A stretch of DNA of 44,226 bases from Psilocybe azurescens (lineage: Eukaryota; Basidiomycota; Agaricomycetes; Agaricales; Agrocybaceae), in assembly GCA_023853785.1 (NCBI GenBank), contig JAJIRX010000647.1, positions 1-44,226 on the forward strand. Direction: 5' to 3'. The notes under the pieces were generated by a model. That model saw only the letters and a program-made list of their open reading frames with translations, ran no database searches and was not told the origin of the DNA. Position numbers and translations under genes: made by a program. This document shows, in pieces, positions 1-11,631 of the stretch (within the stretch, counting starts at the first letter, position 1; each line of letters starts with the position of its first letter).

Positions 1-2222
1 CCAGTGAGAGAATTATAGAACACAATAGCACTATTTCCATAATGAGAATGATGGCAACTGAAAGTGTGATCACCTGATGAAACTCTAAAGGACATTGAGC
101 AAGTGGAGGGAGAATTATTGCATCAAGAGGATGAGGAAAATCATTGTAAGCCCTATAAGAACGACCAGTATTATGAAGATATTGCAGGAGGGAAGAATAA
201 TTATCTTCAGTAAATAATGACTGGCTTGAAAACATGTGTGGTGTTGAAGAAATTTTGTTTGCAATATCAGTTGATTTGATTAGAGGTGCAGAAGTCAAAG
301 AATCAACTGAGTTTGAATGTGTAGGATTAAGGATAGCTGCAAGCTTTTCTAATTCCTTTTCATCAGATAGCATAGCTGTAATTTGACTCTGATGACACAA
401 TTGATGAAGCATAGTTTCTGCCATATCTCTACTTCATTTATTTGTTTTGATATTCTGCAACAAACCATTTAAGCGCCGCCTGGAAATTCACTAAAAGATA
501 CCATAGGACCCCAAGTTTTGAGAAGGGAGCCATTATGCATTGCATAGTGATGATTGGGCTTTTCTGCACGATATGGAAATAACTTTGGATACCTTCACGG
601 TATGCAATATAATGATCCATAAATTTATCAGCAGATGCATTGGATGTCTTAAAGGATGATATGATATTTGTTGCTGCAATCAGATTATAGAAACATTTAA
701 AATGTTCCTGATCAAGTAAAGTTGCATTTGGAAAATACCAAAATTCTGGAACAATCAGAGGAAAAATGGTACTGAATAGTGTAAGATATTCATGAGCTTT
801 TAATTTTCCATGACCAGCTTCTCCAAGATTTGCAGGAGGTCATTGAGCCCATGTAGGAAGAGTAACATCATGAATACAGTCTCTAATAGACTCAATTTGA
901 TTATCCATAAATTTGAATATTACAGAATCATCAATAGGAATATAATCTGGATCAGCTTGATCTTCTGGTTCATCATCAAAAGAATATGGATGATAATTGT
1001 CAGGTGTAGGAGTAATGTTTCTTGAATGGAATTGTTCAACTTTCACATCTATATCATGATCAACTGCTGACATAGTATTCAAATCCATATTCTGATCTGA
1101 GTTTTCATGAATTTGAATATTTAGCAGAAGATCAGTCAGCTCATCAGCTGAATCAGACATATCTTCTTCTGTCCAAGTTTCTTCTTTTCTAATTCTTTGA
1201 TTTTATCTTTGTCCTTTTCATCTCTTCCAATTCCCAAAGACTCCTTAAATGATGTTGTAAAATTCCTTCAAGCCAATTATGCAAGTATCCAAGAATAATA
1301 TGATTTATTGGATCCCAATAAGGCAAGTTATGGAGTCCAAATTGCAAATTCCGTGGTGATGGAAAAGTGGCATATAAGCTTCTCCAACCAGGGCTATGCT
1401 GAATGTCACTCATGATGCCACCAATAGGAACAGGATTATCAATATTGGCTTTGAAAGTTTTTTCCAAACTAGTTTCAATAACTTCTTGAGATAGAAAATT
1501 TAAGCCATGCACAAAATGACTGAGTGGTGTAGTACATTCGAGGTATTGGTTTAGAACCTTTAGAAGTTCTTTTAATCTCAAATAATGGAGTATTACAAGC
1601 ATGCCATGATCTAGGTGACTTTTTCCAAGTACAATGAGAAGGAATAGCAGACCCAGAATGATATAATTGGAAGCATTTAGAACAGCAGATGGTAAGTGTG
1701 AGCTCTGGATCAATGCAATGTTTCCAATAAGCAGTGCGAACATCTCAAGGAATATCAAATTTCCCAAAAGACACCTTGATTCCAGCTTCAGTCTCAAAAG
1801 CAGTGTCAACAAGCCTCAGCAGTGTTGCCAGAAACAGATGAATAGCCTGAAGAACATAGTTTGATGCAGAATGGCTCAAATGCATGCGAGTATGAAGCCA
1901 AACAACAAAAAGACATATCATCTTCACCAGAAAAGTAACTGGAAGATCCATATTGACTATAATAATAATTCAATGTCAGTTCTGGTCTAATAGAGAGGCC
2001 TTATATACCTTTCTGGGAATGGGATATTTGATCTCCAAGTTGTTGCAGTATAGGAATGTCATTGGAATCTGAGTCACCTGACTCTGATGCTCTGAGCTGG
2101 TCAGCCTTTTTATGTCTGAGACGTGCTCTGGGTTGAACTTGCTGTCCAGGCTGTAGCACTCCATTATTGTTGAAGGACTTCTGTCTGCACTCAGTACAGA
2201 CACAAATAACAGTAGCAGGCAT
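1..2222 (-). pseudogene. Tnp2/CACTA-like transposase relic, running off the left edge
   Basis: Read on the minus strand, the pieces follow the order of basidiomycete Tnp2-type transposases. A Cys-rich N-terminus lies at 2222-2001 (ICVCTECRQ). A helical segment follows at about 1950-1750, then a block around DVRTAY and CTWKKSPRSWHACNT at 1740-1580. Next come SQEVIETSLEKTF at about 1480, YWDPINHIILGYLHNW at about 1310-1260, LPTWAQ/PPANLGEAGHGKLKAHEY at about 860-790, and a C-terminal part to position 1 (DFPHPLDAIILPPLAQCPLEF). Frames change several times, and in-frame TGA stops fall where the family usually has Arg, for example after FDIP (about 1749) and between TWAQ and PPANLG (about 839). 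QFGLH is joined directly to NLPYWDP near 1330, although relatives have a long middle region there, so an internal deletion that removed part of the catalytic core is inferred. The full element would mobilise itself by cut and paste; this copy cannot encode that protein. The family assignment rests on remembered conserved blocks, not a search. Confidence 0.75.
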
Positions 2223-2458
2223 GGGTTATAGCAAGAATTGGGCAGGGTTATATGTGATGGGGAAAGAAAGAAAGAAATCACAATGGGTCAGTCGCAATCT
2301 TAATATTTACCGCGGTCCCTGCACTGCGGTCCCACTTCTATTATTCTTGCCGAAAACAGATTGGTTTGTAATCATGTGTTATATAGACTTGTCCATGTAT
2401 TATGTAAATTACAGTGCCATTTTTAAAAGGCTATCTTACCATCGCACAAGGGGATGGA

Positions 2459-2497
2459 CCCGGTTGATTTTCAACCGGGCTGGACTTGCCCCCAGTG
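2459..2497. repeat. Candidate right terminus of the Tnp2 element, with subterminal hairpin
   Basis: On the minus strand the sequence starts CACTGGGGGCAAGTCC at 2497, a CACTA/CACTG-style terminus lying 275 bp outside the transposase N-terminus, as expected for the 5' end of this element. Just inside it (2459-2479) is a perfect hairpin with 9-bp arms (CCCGGTTGA/TCAACCGGG) and a 3-nt loop, a typical subterminal structure. The opposite terminus is outside the window, so neither TIR pairing nor a 3-bp target duplication can be verified. The call rests on motif and position. Confidence 0.4.
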
Positions 2498-2543
2498 TGA
2501 ATGCAGCCGATCAGAAGTATCCAAATTAGGAAATCGCAAAAGC

Positions 2544-2840
2544 AGGGTTAAATCAGTACTTTGGCCAGGCATAATGGGGGTTAGATCAGTACTTTGGTAA
2601 AGCATAACGGGGTTGAATCAGTACTTTATTTAAGACATAATATGGGTTAGATCAGTACAATAAAAGCAGGGTTAAATCAGTAGATACACCCCAGTTAGAT
2701 CAGTAGTTCAAAACCAGGGTTACTTCAGGACTTCATATACCAGGGTTAATTCAGTACTTTATATTCAGGTCAAATCAGTAGTTATATTTCAGGGTTAAGT
2801 CAGTAGTTATTAAAAGGGGGTTAAATCAAAGACTACAGAG
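2544..2840. repeat. Minisatellite, about 11 degenerate units with core GGGTTARATCAGTA
   Basis: The core GGGTTAAATCAGTA/GGGTTAGATCAGTA recurs near 2544, 2575, 2610, 2645, 2670, 2695, 2717, 2743, 2768, 2792 and 2817. Spacing is about 34 bp for the first units and 24-26 bp for the later ones. Spacers are AT-rich (ctttat, agttat). No ORF crosses it. It starts about 45 bp outside the candidate CACTG terminus and ends just before the region homologous to the 3' flanks of the NACHT copies, so it fills the junction between the two. Confidence 0.8.
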
Positions 2841-3065
2841 GGTAGAAACATATCTTGCATCATTTATTCTTCATATTTGAAGTTACATTTACTCTTTTCT
2901 ACATGCCGCACCAGTGTGTTCTAAGTATGCAAGCACGACTTCACGTGACACGCACCCCAAATTATGCAACAATTGATGCTCTTACTCTTGACAGGATCCA
3001 TCAAATGCTACCGCCTACTTCTTTCATCAGAGCGCCTTGTCTCGGTCGGAATCAATCATCATTAA
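2841..3065. other. 3' flank of NACHT copy A, conserved in all copies
   Basis: No gene. The sequence from about 2870 to 3065 aligns by eye with the regions downstream of NACHT copy B (about 13020-13184) and copy C (reverse complement of about 40307-40490). Shared landmarks are tactcttgacaggatc, gcaagcacgac and ttggtcggag. The duplications therefore carried the 3' untranslated or flanking region as well as the coding part. Homology fades at about 2870, next to the minisatellite. Confidence 0.6.
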
Positions 3066-6000
3066 TTATGAATCGTCCTCATCCGTTGTATAGGCTTCAT
3101 CCCCAAAAGGACATGCCCGTAAGATGCAATATCGGGCTGCAATACCCTCCTAGATTCCCGAGTCCTAAGCCCAGACAGCCAGGCTTTTAATGAGTCAAAC
3201 TCTGTGGATGAGAGGAAAGAGCGGTCGTACTTCTGCACGACAAAAATGAGTACAATAAAAATTGTAGAGTTACCCTTCGAACATACCTTCAAGAAATCTA
3301 TAGCTAGCGAGCAGAAACCAAACGGCGGTCTCCATTGACGCCGAGGATGAATCTTGGGATACAGGTAATACAGTGCACGTAGCGCATTCAAGTTGTTCTG
3401 TGTCGGAATCGCGTAAGGAAGACACTTGATAAACGGTAGAAAAACTTCCTCGTGATTATGTTCCAGCACGAGTGTCCCTCGAAATTGGTGTTCAATGCAG
3501 CGTATTGATTTTTACAAGCATGGTGAGAAGGAATGCGGCTAGATGAGGGTACCAGTCGGAAGGGCTGATGATTGAGCCTCCCTCCCTCGCAAACACTTGA
3601 TCGTGGAACTGAGTTATCCATATGTGAAAGTCGTAAGCATCGAAATCAGCAATCGGAAGCTCCGATTGATCCAGATTTTTCTCCTCAACGATGGAGTAAG
3701 TCCCGCCATGGGATGGAGAGAGTATATGCAAAGACACAGACGGAGTAGAGTCGCTATCACTGTACATACAAAGATTAGAGCAGTAGGCGTCTGTAAAGTG
3801 TGGCAAGTAGGCGATTTCGAATATTCGTTTGGCAACGTATAACATTGTTTGAGGAAGGCTACTATCATGATCTTTGATAATGTCTTTACTGTGTCCGGTC
3901 TGGTATTATGGATGGCAGCGGTAAATTACTGAACGAAATATGATTATATTGGCGCTCACCATCTGCCTGTAAAACCAGCCCAATGCTCCCAATACCAAAC
4001 CAATCGAGGATTCAGGATCAAGTAAACGATCCCAGAAAGATGCATCCATTATGATGTTGAATATTTCCATTTTCTTCGGATCTTCAAAGTATTCTTTGGA
4101 GTGTATGTCCGAAATTCGTCCGTATCGTAAGAAGCAGTTGGCAGTATACACGAGCCACGATCGATTTTGAACAACCGATTGGTCATCATTGCCATAGAAT
4201 ATCCTATTAAAGCACTGGACACTGAGACTTACTATCCGATAGTCCCATGCTGAAACAGGTTGGTTTTCCTGACAATCGCCTTGGACCTTATGTTTCACGG
4301 CCGAACAGACTGGACCCACAGTAAATATATCGAGATATCCTCTGGCATTGGGCTTGAAATGAAAGGTATATCAAGTCAGGGAGATGTTGGAGATCAGATA
4401 TAATGGTATCCAGATCGATATTCATTGATTCCGAGATATCCTCGATGGTAATTTTATTCACTGAGCCGACTAAAGATCTATTACTGTATAAAGCGATGAA
4501 TGCGAAGGTAGCCGAGTTTTGGGTGATCGGTCCATGACCTGCTTCGCTGAAAGTGTTTGAGCAATGGTGAGAACGTCTTTGAGAGACTGGAGTAGATGTT
4601 GGTGAATATTATGCCCATATGGACAGAGGACGGTCCATTCAGTTTGCAGATTGGCAAGAAACGGTAAGACAGCGGTGGTAAACCAGTACACATGACTTGC
4701 TTGGGAAAAATGCGAGGGATTGCGAGCTAAGATCCTGTGAAGGCTTTCACCAAGTTCCTCTAATGAATAGACAATAGATCCAGCATCGCGTCTGCTCCAC
4801 GTCATAAACCTAAGTTTATTGAGCATTTCACGACAGGTCGATAGTCCGATACTGTCAGAAAATATGTATATCAGTGTCCTTGTATATTTCAAATATACAA
4901 AAATGCTAATGCACTTACCATGCTATAGTTCGCTCTGCCCGTGGACTATCCTGAAGAATATCAACCCCGAGCTTGAGCACGGCGCAGATAAACTCAGTCG
5001 GAACAGCACTCTTATCAATTGCATACTCTCCTGACCTTGACTCATCCTTGAGAAATTCCCGGAACGATAGGTGACAGAACTCAATCGATGCCTCTACCAA
5101 TGGAAACCCGAAGATCGGCTCCAGCGCACGGAACTTCTCGGAGTATTCAGCCTTGGATATTATAATCAAGGAGCTTAAGGCCTTCAACACGAGTTGAATT
5201 TCTCCCGAATCCACTCCCAGCATTTCCTGAATCGTTTTTCGCTGAATCTGAGTAAGAGACCACCAAGGACACGTTTCATTGTGTGTGGTCGAGGATATGA
5301 CGACAGGATGGTGGCGTAGAGTTTATCAAGATCCGAAAATGCTGATGCTTGATGTGGTCCAGGTGTCGTCAATATCTGGAGTTGCTCTCGGGGATCACAG
5401 AAATTGGATGAGGCACCAACAAATTCCAAGACTGTGGATGCGTACACGTACTGGCCTGAAGCACTATAGACAAATCGCTGGATGATATGATCTGGAGGCC
5501 AAGGACGCGGGGTAGAAGACATTATTCGAATATTCTCGTCATAAATTTTTTGAATCCTTCTCGAAGATACCTCCCAACATCGTCATCCGCGTCCTCATCG
5601 TCTCGTAGAGATAGCGATTTTGTAATATTTACCAGAGATCCAATTTCGAATGAATCGGAAATCCAGTACTCGGGGCGACTGACAATGAGAAATCGGAGGG
5701 GATATTATGTTCAATGATTGCCTTGGTTAAGACTGAAAGGATTTCGGACTGCATGCGTTTTGACCCAGCGCATTCGTCTAAACCGTCGATTATAATTGTG
5801 GGGCTGTGCTCAGGCCAGTCATTGACACGGAGCAACGGCTCTATGATGAGGTATCGGAGTTGGACGTCGATAGATTTAGTCGGAAGCGTGGGATTATCAA
5901 GCATAGCAGAGTCAATGAGTGCACGAAAGGACGGGAAATTGAGAGCGAGCTGATATGCAATTGTCGAGAATAGCTTCGTACCATACCCACGTCCAACGGC

Positions 6001-6477
6001 ATCTTTGGCGAAGAAAAAGCTCCCGGCATACTTGCTGTCCCCGGGGACCTCCTGCAAAAGTACGGCAATGGAGTGGGCGATGGCAGATTTGCCGGCTCCA
6101 GCTGGCCCGTTAAGCCAAAGCGCCCGTTCCTTGGGAGAAGGATCATCAACCCAGTCAAGTATAGCGCTGATTATCTTCTCGCGAGTGCCAGGATGGCATT
6201 TCGGGGAGGAAACCGCTCGGCAGAGTTATACATCGCATCAGCTGCGATGTGCTGCCCCAGAATGTGCAGTCCTGTTGCTTCAGAATCAGTTAAAATGCTC
6301 CGTAGATGACGTCTACTGCCACTAACCTACGTCCCTTCCTCCATCGTAGTAGTCCCCTTCTATTTGTCGAAAGCTCCCGCCATTAATCGTGACATTTCTC
6401 GCTCCTTGGAATTGCTGCATACCCGACATGTGAGAGGGATGAGAGTGAATTGTGGAATACTTCTCATTTTTAGGCAT
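3066..6477 (-). pseudogene. NACHT-domain NLR-like protein, copy A (broken)
   Basis: The start is ATG at 6477 (MPKNEKYST), chosen because the same start occurs in copies B and C. The order on the minus strand is a Gly-rich N-terminal motif (FQGARNVTINGGSF), a Walker A motif GPAGAGKS near 6090 and a Walker B motif IIIDGLDECAG near 5780. These are followed by a helical winged-helix-like part containing FCHLSFREFL (about 5070), an intron whose acceptor lies near 4860, and a long C-terminal region with no family I can name (about 4855-3066, including ISDIHSKEYFEDPKKMEIF). The stop TAA at 3066-3068 is inferred from copies B and C. Frames break near 6205 (after FPP), at about 5697 (before the RPEYW-type motif) and near 3345 and 5250. 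NACHT proteins of this kind are STAND NTPases used in self/non-self recognition and cell-death signalling in fungi; the role here is inferred from the domain only. This copy cannot make a full protein from the sequence as given. Confidence 0.85.
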
Positions 6478-6585
6478 ATTTGTGAAATTCTGAAAGGATG
6501 TACACTGTAGTAGCAGGGAACAGAAGTTGTGTCGATCTCTCACGGGCACAGGCTGTTTATGCGGGTTGACATAAGGCACCGAGCA
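6478..6585 (-). promoter_or_regulatory. 5' flank of NACHT copy A, conserved with copy C
   Basis: Read toward the start codon, this stretch matches the 108 bases before copy C (about 24790-24896). Both contain agcctgtgcccgt, then cgacac/cgacacg, then acttctgttccct, then ctactacagtgtac, then the ATG. The corresponding sequence before copy B is different. No clear TATA box was identified. The match shows that A and C share their upstream region by descent or exchange. Confidence 0.5.
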
Positions 6586-6882
6586 TAGCCTCGGCTAGGG
6601 AATTTGTCGTTGTTTGATGTGTACAGAGTGACGTTGATCGCGATTCAAAGCCAGTACACGTAAGGATTGTTATATATACTGGTTGATTGTATTGGAGATA
6701 AAAGAGAGGTGTGGATCCTTCGCAGTTGAATTCCAAAACTCTAGACCCATCCCAAAAATATATACACCTGTCCCATATTAATAGCTGTGTCAAATAATTA
6801 TCTTCTGTGGCTTGTTACAGGCTACGAGCTAGTTTTGGGGTAAAATAGGGCTGGCCGTGTTGCCGCGGGGTACAAGATTGTA

Positions 6883-7031
6883 TCTAATATGATGTTCAAT
6901 ATTTCTGTTACCTTGCGATCTTCAAAGTATTCTTTGAAGTGTATGTCCGAAATTCAACTGTATTGTAAGAAGCCATAGGAAGCCTGCATGAGCCACCGTG
7001 GGTTTGAATGAACAATAGGATATCATTGCTG
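6883..7031 (-). pseudogene. Fragment of a further NACHT C-terminal region
   Basis: The stretch containing gatcttcaaagtattctttg, then gtatgtccgaaattc, then tgtaagaagcc aligns with 4040-4200 of copy A and the matching parts of B (about 14170-14310) and C (about 39240-39320, opposite strand). These encode the ISDIHSKEYFEDPKK block. Only about 150 bp remain. It lies on the same strand as copies A and B, 0.4 kb upstream of the start of A, so it is a separate, mostly deleted copy or the end of a rearranged block. Confidence 0.7.
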
Positions 7032-8889
7032 TACCAGCCCACCAATTCTGCGACCTGTACCCAGACGCAACAGGATAGCAACACCCCGGTAGGTCTTTGG
7101 GCTCGTTCAGGTCAAGACTCAGGCTGTCACATACTGTTCGTTCCACGCCCTTTCCGTCTCACATCCACTCCCCCACATCCTTGCTGGCTTAATCCACTTA
7201 CTCTCTTCATAGAACCCCTCTTGTCCACTCCCTGTCAAATTCAAACCCTTTCCCAATCCCAATTCAGTCTCACTAACCTTATGAGCCCGTACCGCATCCC
7301 AAACGCACATGCACATGCACTCATATACCCCTCCCCGTGTACAACCCATCCGCCAGAGGTTCCTGCGATGATGTTACACGGTCGAGGCGCACGTACGGCA
7401 GCAAATTCACACGTCCAAAATCTTCTGACTATTGCGTCTTGCCTTCAGCCTGACAAATTCATGCGGCAGGAGTGCTGTGAGAATGTCCGTTTTGTCCGAG
7501 CGGATTGGGAGGGGCGCGTCACGTTAAGGGTCAATGGTGCTTGTTGCCTGACCATGTACAATCAAACTAGTAGTATTCATCATTCCCCCGTCTATGCATG
7601 GACTGGAACAAGTGAACAAGACGGTAGTAGTAAAGGTCGTAGGAATGTAAACCTATGCAGATCCATCTGATCCGAATATAGAGGACATGTCCATGCATAT
7701 CATGGTCAGTTAATTTCGGGAGGGCGATCGCAGAAGATAGAAGAGGGGACTGTACGGCTTCATGGAATAAGTGAGGACGGAGATTCAACGCGTTGCTGTG
7801 CTTCAATATGGGGGAATCATGAGTTGGGTGCTTAAACTACAATGAGTACTTTGATTCCCTCGATCCCAACCCGAGTCTACAATTCTCTCCTCTCCATCTA
7901 TTCAGAGTCCTGTTAAAAGGTCAGAGTCAACATCCCTCAACCTTGACTAACATCAACCTTTCATTAGTCTCCCTCATCCCTTCAATGTGGCGTTTGAAAT
8001 TAGCGTAGTGTCCAAGAAGTTCGGTTTATTGAGAAATGCTCTCATAATTCTATTAATCATCTCCTGTATCACCTCCTGAATCGATGATCTTTCGTGTTGC
8101 TGCTCCCACGACGAGGACATAACAAGCAAGCAAGCTCTTCTGAGAGTCCTGACCAGCCTCCGAAGTTGTGATGAGACGTAGGTAGACATACTGGCGTTCC
8201 ATTTAAAATACGAGTGGGTTTTCAAAATCAAAGGGAGAGCTTTTCAGAATTTGAAGGGATTTGTCCAGTAATGACCACAACAGTCTGGGCTACTGTGACG
8301 GGGCGTGCTGTTCACATGAGTCCCGGCACACTGTAAGAACCTCGAAATGACTAGATAGAGCTCGGTATTCAAGGTCGACTACCTACGTATTCTACGAGAT
8401 CTTTATATACTGTGGAGATACAGCTACGTAATATTAATTACTTCAAAAACTCAAGAGAAAGAGATAGAAAAGTGAAGAAAACATAAGATAAGATAACAAT
8501 TGAAATTCAGACATGCCCGATTGGGATGTCTTTGACTGCCACTAATCACGTTTTGACCTCCCTAAACAAGTTCAAACCACGCAGACGCGCAATGGATGCG
8601 TAAAGTTTAAACTCACGCGTACCGCTCCAATGAATCACACTACCACAATCCAATTAACATATACAGACAGTATATAGCGGTGGACGATGTCTTCCGACGC
8701 GTGGCGCACCTCCACGTACAGAAAGGACCCAGCATCCGCAAGTAGGTATACCGCTCTTATCTGAACCAGGAGACGGGTGGAGAGACTACCTTCGGTGATC
8801 CTCGCTGTATTCAACACGTATATTTTGTTCTTTTGTCATCCGTATCCTTATACCGTGCTCTCCGACGTGCTCCGCTATCTATCGTTTCC
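7032..8889. other. Intergenic stretch, no recognised gene
   Basis: I see no convincing gene here. The longest open frames (for example plus strand 7008-7670) are Pro/Thr/Ser-rich translations of pyrimidine-rich DNA without a recognisable domain. Pyrimidine-rich tracts occur at about 7140-7260. The last 100 bases may include degenerate upstream sequence of the transporter relic that starts near 8890. Confidence 0.5.
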
Positions 8890-11500
8890 GGAATACCTCG
8901 TTCTGAACCCTTATTGTTTCTCCCTTTATGACAGTCCATCCTCGAGGTCATCTTCCTATGCGCTGTTGGGTACATCCTGGCGAGACAAGGTATCCGGGAT
9001 GAGAAGACCCAAAAGGTACGTGTACGCTCTCCCATGAGTAACTTGGTTCATTCCAAGGCTGTAATTTATATTATTGTTGATCACTGACGTCTAAAATTAC
9101 AGCAAATCAACATACTCAATGTATCGCTTTTCACACCCGCACTACTCTTTTCCAAAGTTGTTTTTTTACTTGTTTCCTGGTACGTGTACATGACGAGCAG
9201 TTTTTCTATCATTATTTCTAATGAGACTTACGCTGGATCTAACCGATCTTTCCAGAGAAACTCAAGGAACTCTGGACGATTTCGATATGGTTCATCATCA
9301 TCATAGGCGCCTCAATAGTTGTAGGCTGGGTTCTGAGATGGACGTTCAGGTCGAAACAGTCGTAGCGGTACGTGCACCGTATCCTTCCTTTTCCTTGTAT
9401 CCGTTATCCTTTTTCACGATTCACGTTTCTTTTCGCATTTCGTACTGCCGTTTTATTCCCTTCATCCCTCTCCCATTCACAGATGCTTTGAATACTCCCC
9501 ACCACGTCCTACCTTAATCGCCCTCCTCTCTCTCTCTCCTTTGCACTTAATCGATTCTAACTCATTCTCACACAGTCACACACACTTAGGACCTTCATAA
9601 TGGCTGCCGCGATTTTCATGAACTCCAACATACTCCCCATCGCGCTCATGCAGAGCCTCGTCGTCTCGAGTGCCCAACCTCGCGTGAGGCTCGGAAAATT
9701 ACAAGAATGCTATGCTCGGACACGCGCTAACGTATTTGATGATATCTAGTACACTTAGAATGGTGGTATGTGGCTCTTGCTTTCGTTTTACGCTCTATTC
9801 CACTTCTTTCATACTCACCTATCCCTCTCGCCTATATCGCCCATATCCATCACCGTCTCTGTCCTTTTACCCACCCGCGTGCATCCCGCTAACCACCTCT
9901 CACAGGTCACTTAGAGCTACGGCGTGAGCCTCTTCTCGCAGGCATACACAATCCTCGCACCACCCGTCCTCTCATCCGCGACACCGCCATTTACATCCAT
10001 CATCGGACTCCACACAGATCGCAACGGCGAGGTTGAGGGCACGCCGCTCCCCTTGGACTTCACCGATGACGACGAACAGGAGGAGAATGGGGATGAACAT
10101 GATTTAAGGACGCACATGTTGAACTCGACGCTCGTACAGTTGTGGGCGTCGATGAAGAGGTGTAGGGGCCAGTTGACGGAGTCGCCGACGTTCTCTGCGC
10201 CCTTGTCGCTTCGCATCACCGCATCCTTGGGAGTCCCTGGTATTTTGTGTGCTACGTCATTGTTCACAACATCCGCACAGAATGGAAAATGGCCTCAAAT
10301 GCAAACGAAACAGGGACAAGGGACCGGGACACGGTACAGGAGCAGGGGCTGGAAACAGTAGGAGACATCCCCTGCTGGCTGGCAGGCGCAGCACAACGTT
10401 CTACAACTCGTTCCAGAATAGGCCAGATGAGATCCATGCGGACTTGCCAGCTGTCGGGTGTCGGTGCTTCCGCTGCTTCTTCTTGGCTGATGCAGCGCGA
10501 AGCGCTGGACGTGTGCGAGGGATGGGGAGATGAGTGGTAGAGGGGTGAGGAGCGGGATGGATATGAAGCCAAACGCGACTTCAATAGTACATGTGGCCTC
10601 GAAAACGGTGCACCCTCTCCTCTATGCTCGTTCATTCTCAAAGCTTCTCATCACCCTCCGCCCCTTACACATACGTTCTGAACCCTTACACGCTTCTCCT
10701 CTCGATATATGCATTCCTAACAGTTTCACTTGACGCCGTCCCGTCCTGCTCTCGCTCATCGTCACCCTGACACCCCCGCTGCAATATGCGCTGGAGCATA
10801 ATAGCGCGTTAAGGCCTGTGAATGATGCGGTTGGGATGTGGGAACTGTGTAGTGCCAGTGACGCTTGTTGTGTATTTTGGGGGTGGGGAGGGAAGGGGGA
10901 AGGAGGCTGGGGGAAGGAAGGAGGGTGAGGGGAAGGAAGGAGGGCGAGAGCAAGGAAGGAGGGCGAGGAAGGAAGGAGGGCGAGGGGAAGAAGAGGAAGT
11001 GTATAGGAGGTATATTCCGCTTCGGGACATATTTAAATAGGAAACCGTAGGATAGTGGCAAAAGGAACAGGAGATGGGCAGGGCGGGAGTGGGAAGCCCG
11101 GCGAGCCGAGGATGGTGCTGCTCGCAATCTTGGTGCACATGCTGCTCACTCCGCCGATTGTCCCTGCGACGAAGAGCGACTGGCATGCCATGTTTGAGGT
11201 TCTTTTTTCATTTCGGTATGTCCTATGTGGGATGTATGCGCCTTGTATTTCTCTCCTTTCTCTTTTGGGGGACTTCCCTTCTTCATCATTCGATCGCTTA
11301 CCGTTCGTAGTTCTTTGATCTCGATCACTCTAACTGTTCTTCCTCTTCGCTTTTTCTTTTTCTCCTCCCTTCCTTTCTGTTCCTTACAATAAAATCACAA
11401 ACCATTCCTCCCTCTTCCTCTTTACTCTCACTCACGCAGGCTGATATCCGTCGTCGTCAGCACCGTCATTCTGTACTCCCCACCCCGTCCCGTCACCTCT
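8890..11500 (+). pseudogene. PIN-like / auxin efflux carrier (ECM3-type) transporter relic, copy 1
   Basis: Exons follow the order of fungal auxin-efflux-carrier-family membrane transporters. Exon 1 ends at 9015 (GYILARQGIRDEKTQK), exon 2 is 9103-9179 (INILNVSLFTPALLFSK), exon 3 is 9256-9367 (ISIWFIIIIGASIVVGW), exon 4 is 9590-9765 (MAAAIFMNSNILPIALMQSL), and exon 5 runs from 9906 to about 11200. A last fragment starts at about 11441. Introns carry GTACGT or GTATG donors and ...AG acceptors. Exon 5 holds the long cytosolic loop (FYNSF) and the start of the C-terminal membrane bundle. The family has about 10 membrane helices and exports small organic compounds; the fungal substrate is generally unknown. 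Defects are an in-frame TGA where Trp is expected at about 8933 (LPL*QSILEV), stops and frameshifts in exon 5, and loss of the final helices, because the last exon stops matching after YSPP near 11500 and runs into ArgRS upstream sequence. Confidence 0.8.
10877..11010. repeat. Polypurine minisatellite inside the transporter loop
   Basis: This is an almost pure G/A strand built from repeated ggaaggagggcgag-type units (three or more near-copies between 10915 and 10985). In the plus frame it reads as a Gly/Glu/Lys/Arg-rich stretch ending EEEEVYRRY, so it sits at the border of the transporter's charged loop. Transporter copy 2 has a shorter, differently arranged polypurine stretch at the same place (about 20905-20998), which shows the tract changes length. 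Confidence 0.75.
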
Positions 11501-11631
11501 CTTTCAAGTTTTCTCATCATCCAAGAATTCCCTCCGTTGTGCTTCAAACTGCAGGTGTTTTACTTTCAGAACACTTACAAAAACATACAACCCGCGTTCC
11601 CTCGCCCTCGCTGCACACCAAAGTCAAAAGC

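Noticed and set aside
7008..7670. A 220-codon open frame on the plus strand
   Set aside because: The product is Pro/Thr/Ser-rich from pyrimidine-rich DNA, shows no domain, and its first part overlaps the NACHT fragment in antisense.
10764..11186. Minus-strand frames of 121-125 codons rich in Pro, Ser and Leu
   Set aside because: They are antisense reading of the polypurine tract in the transporter relic.
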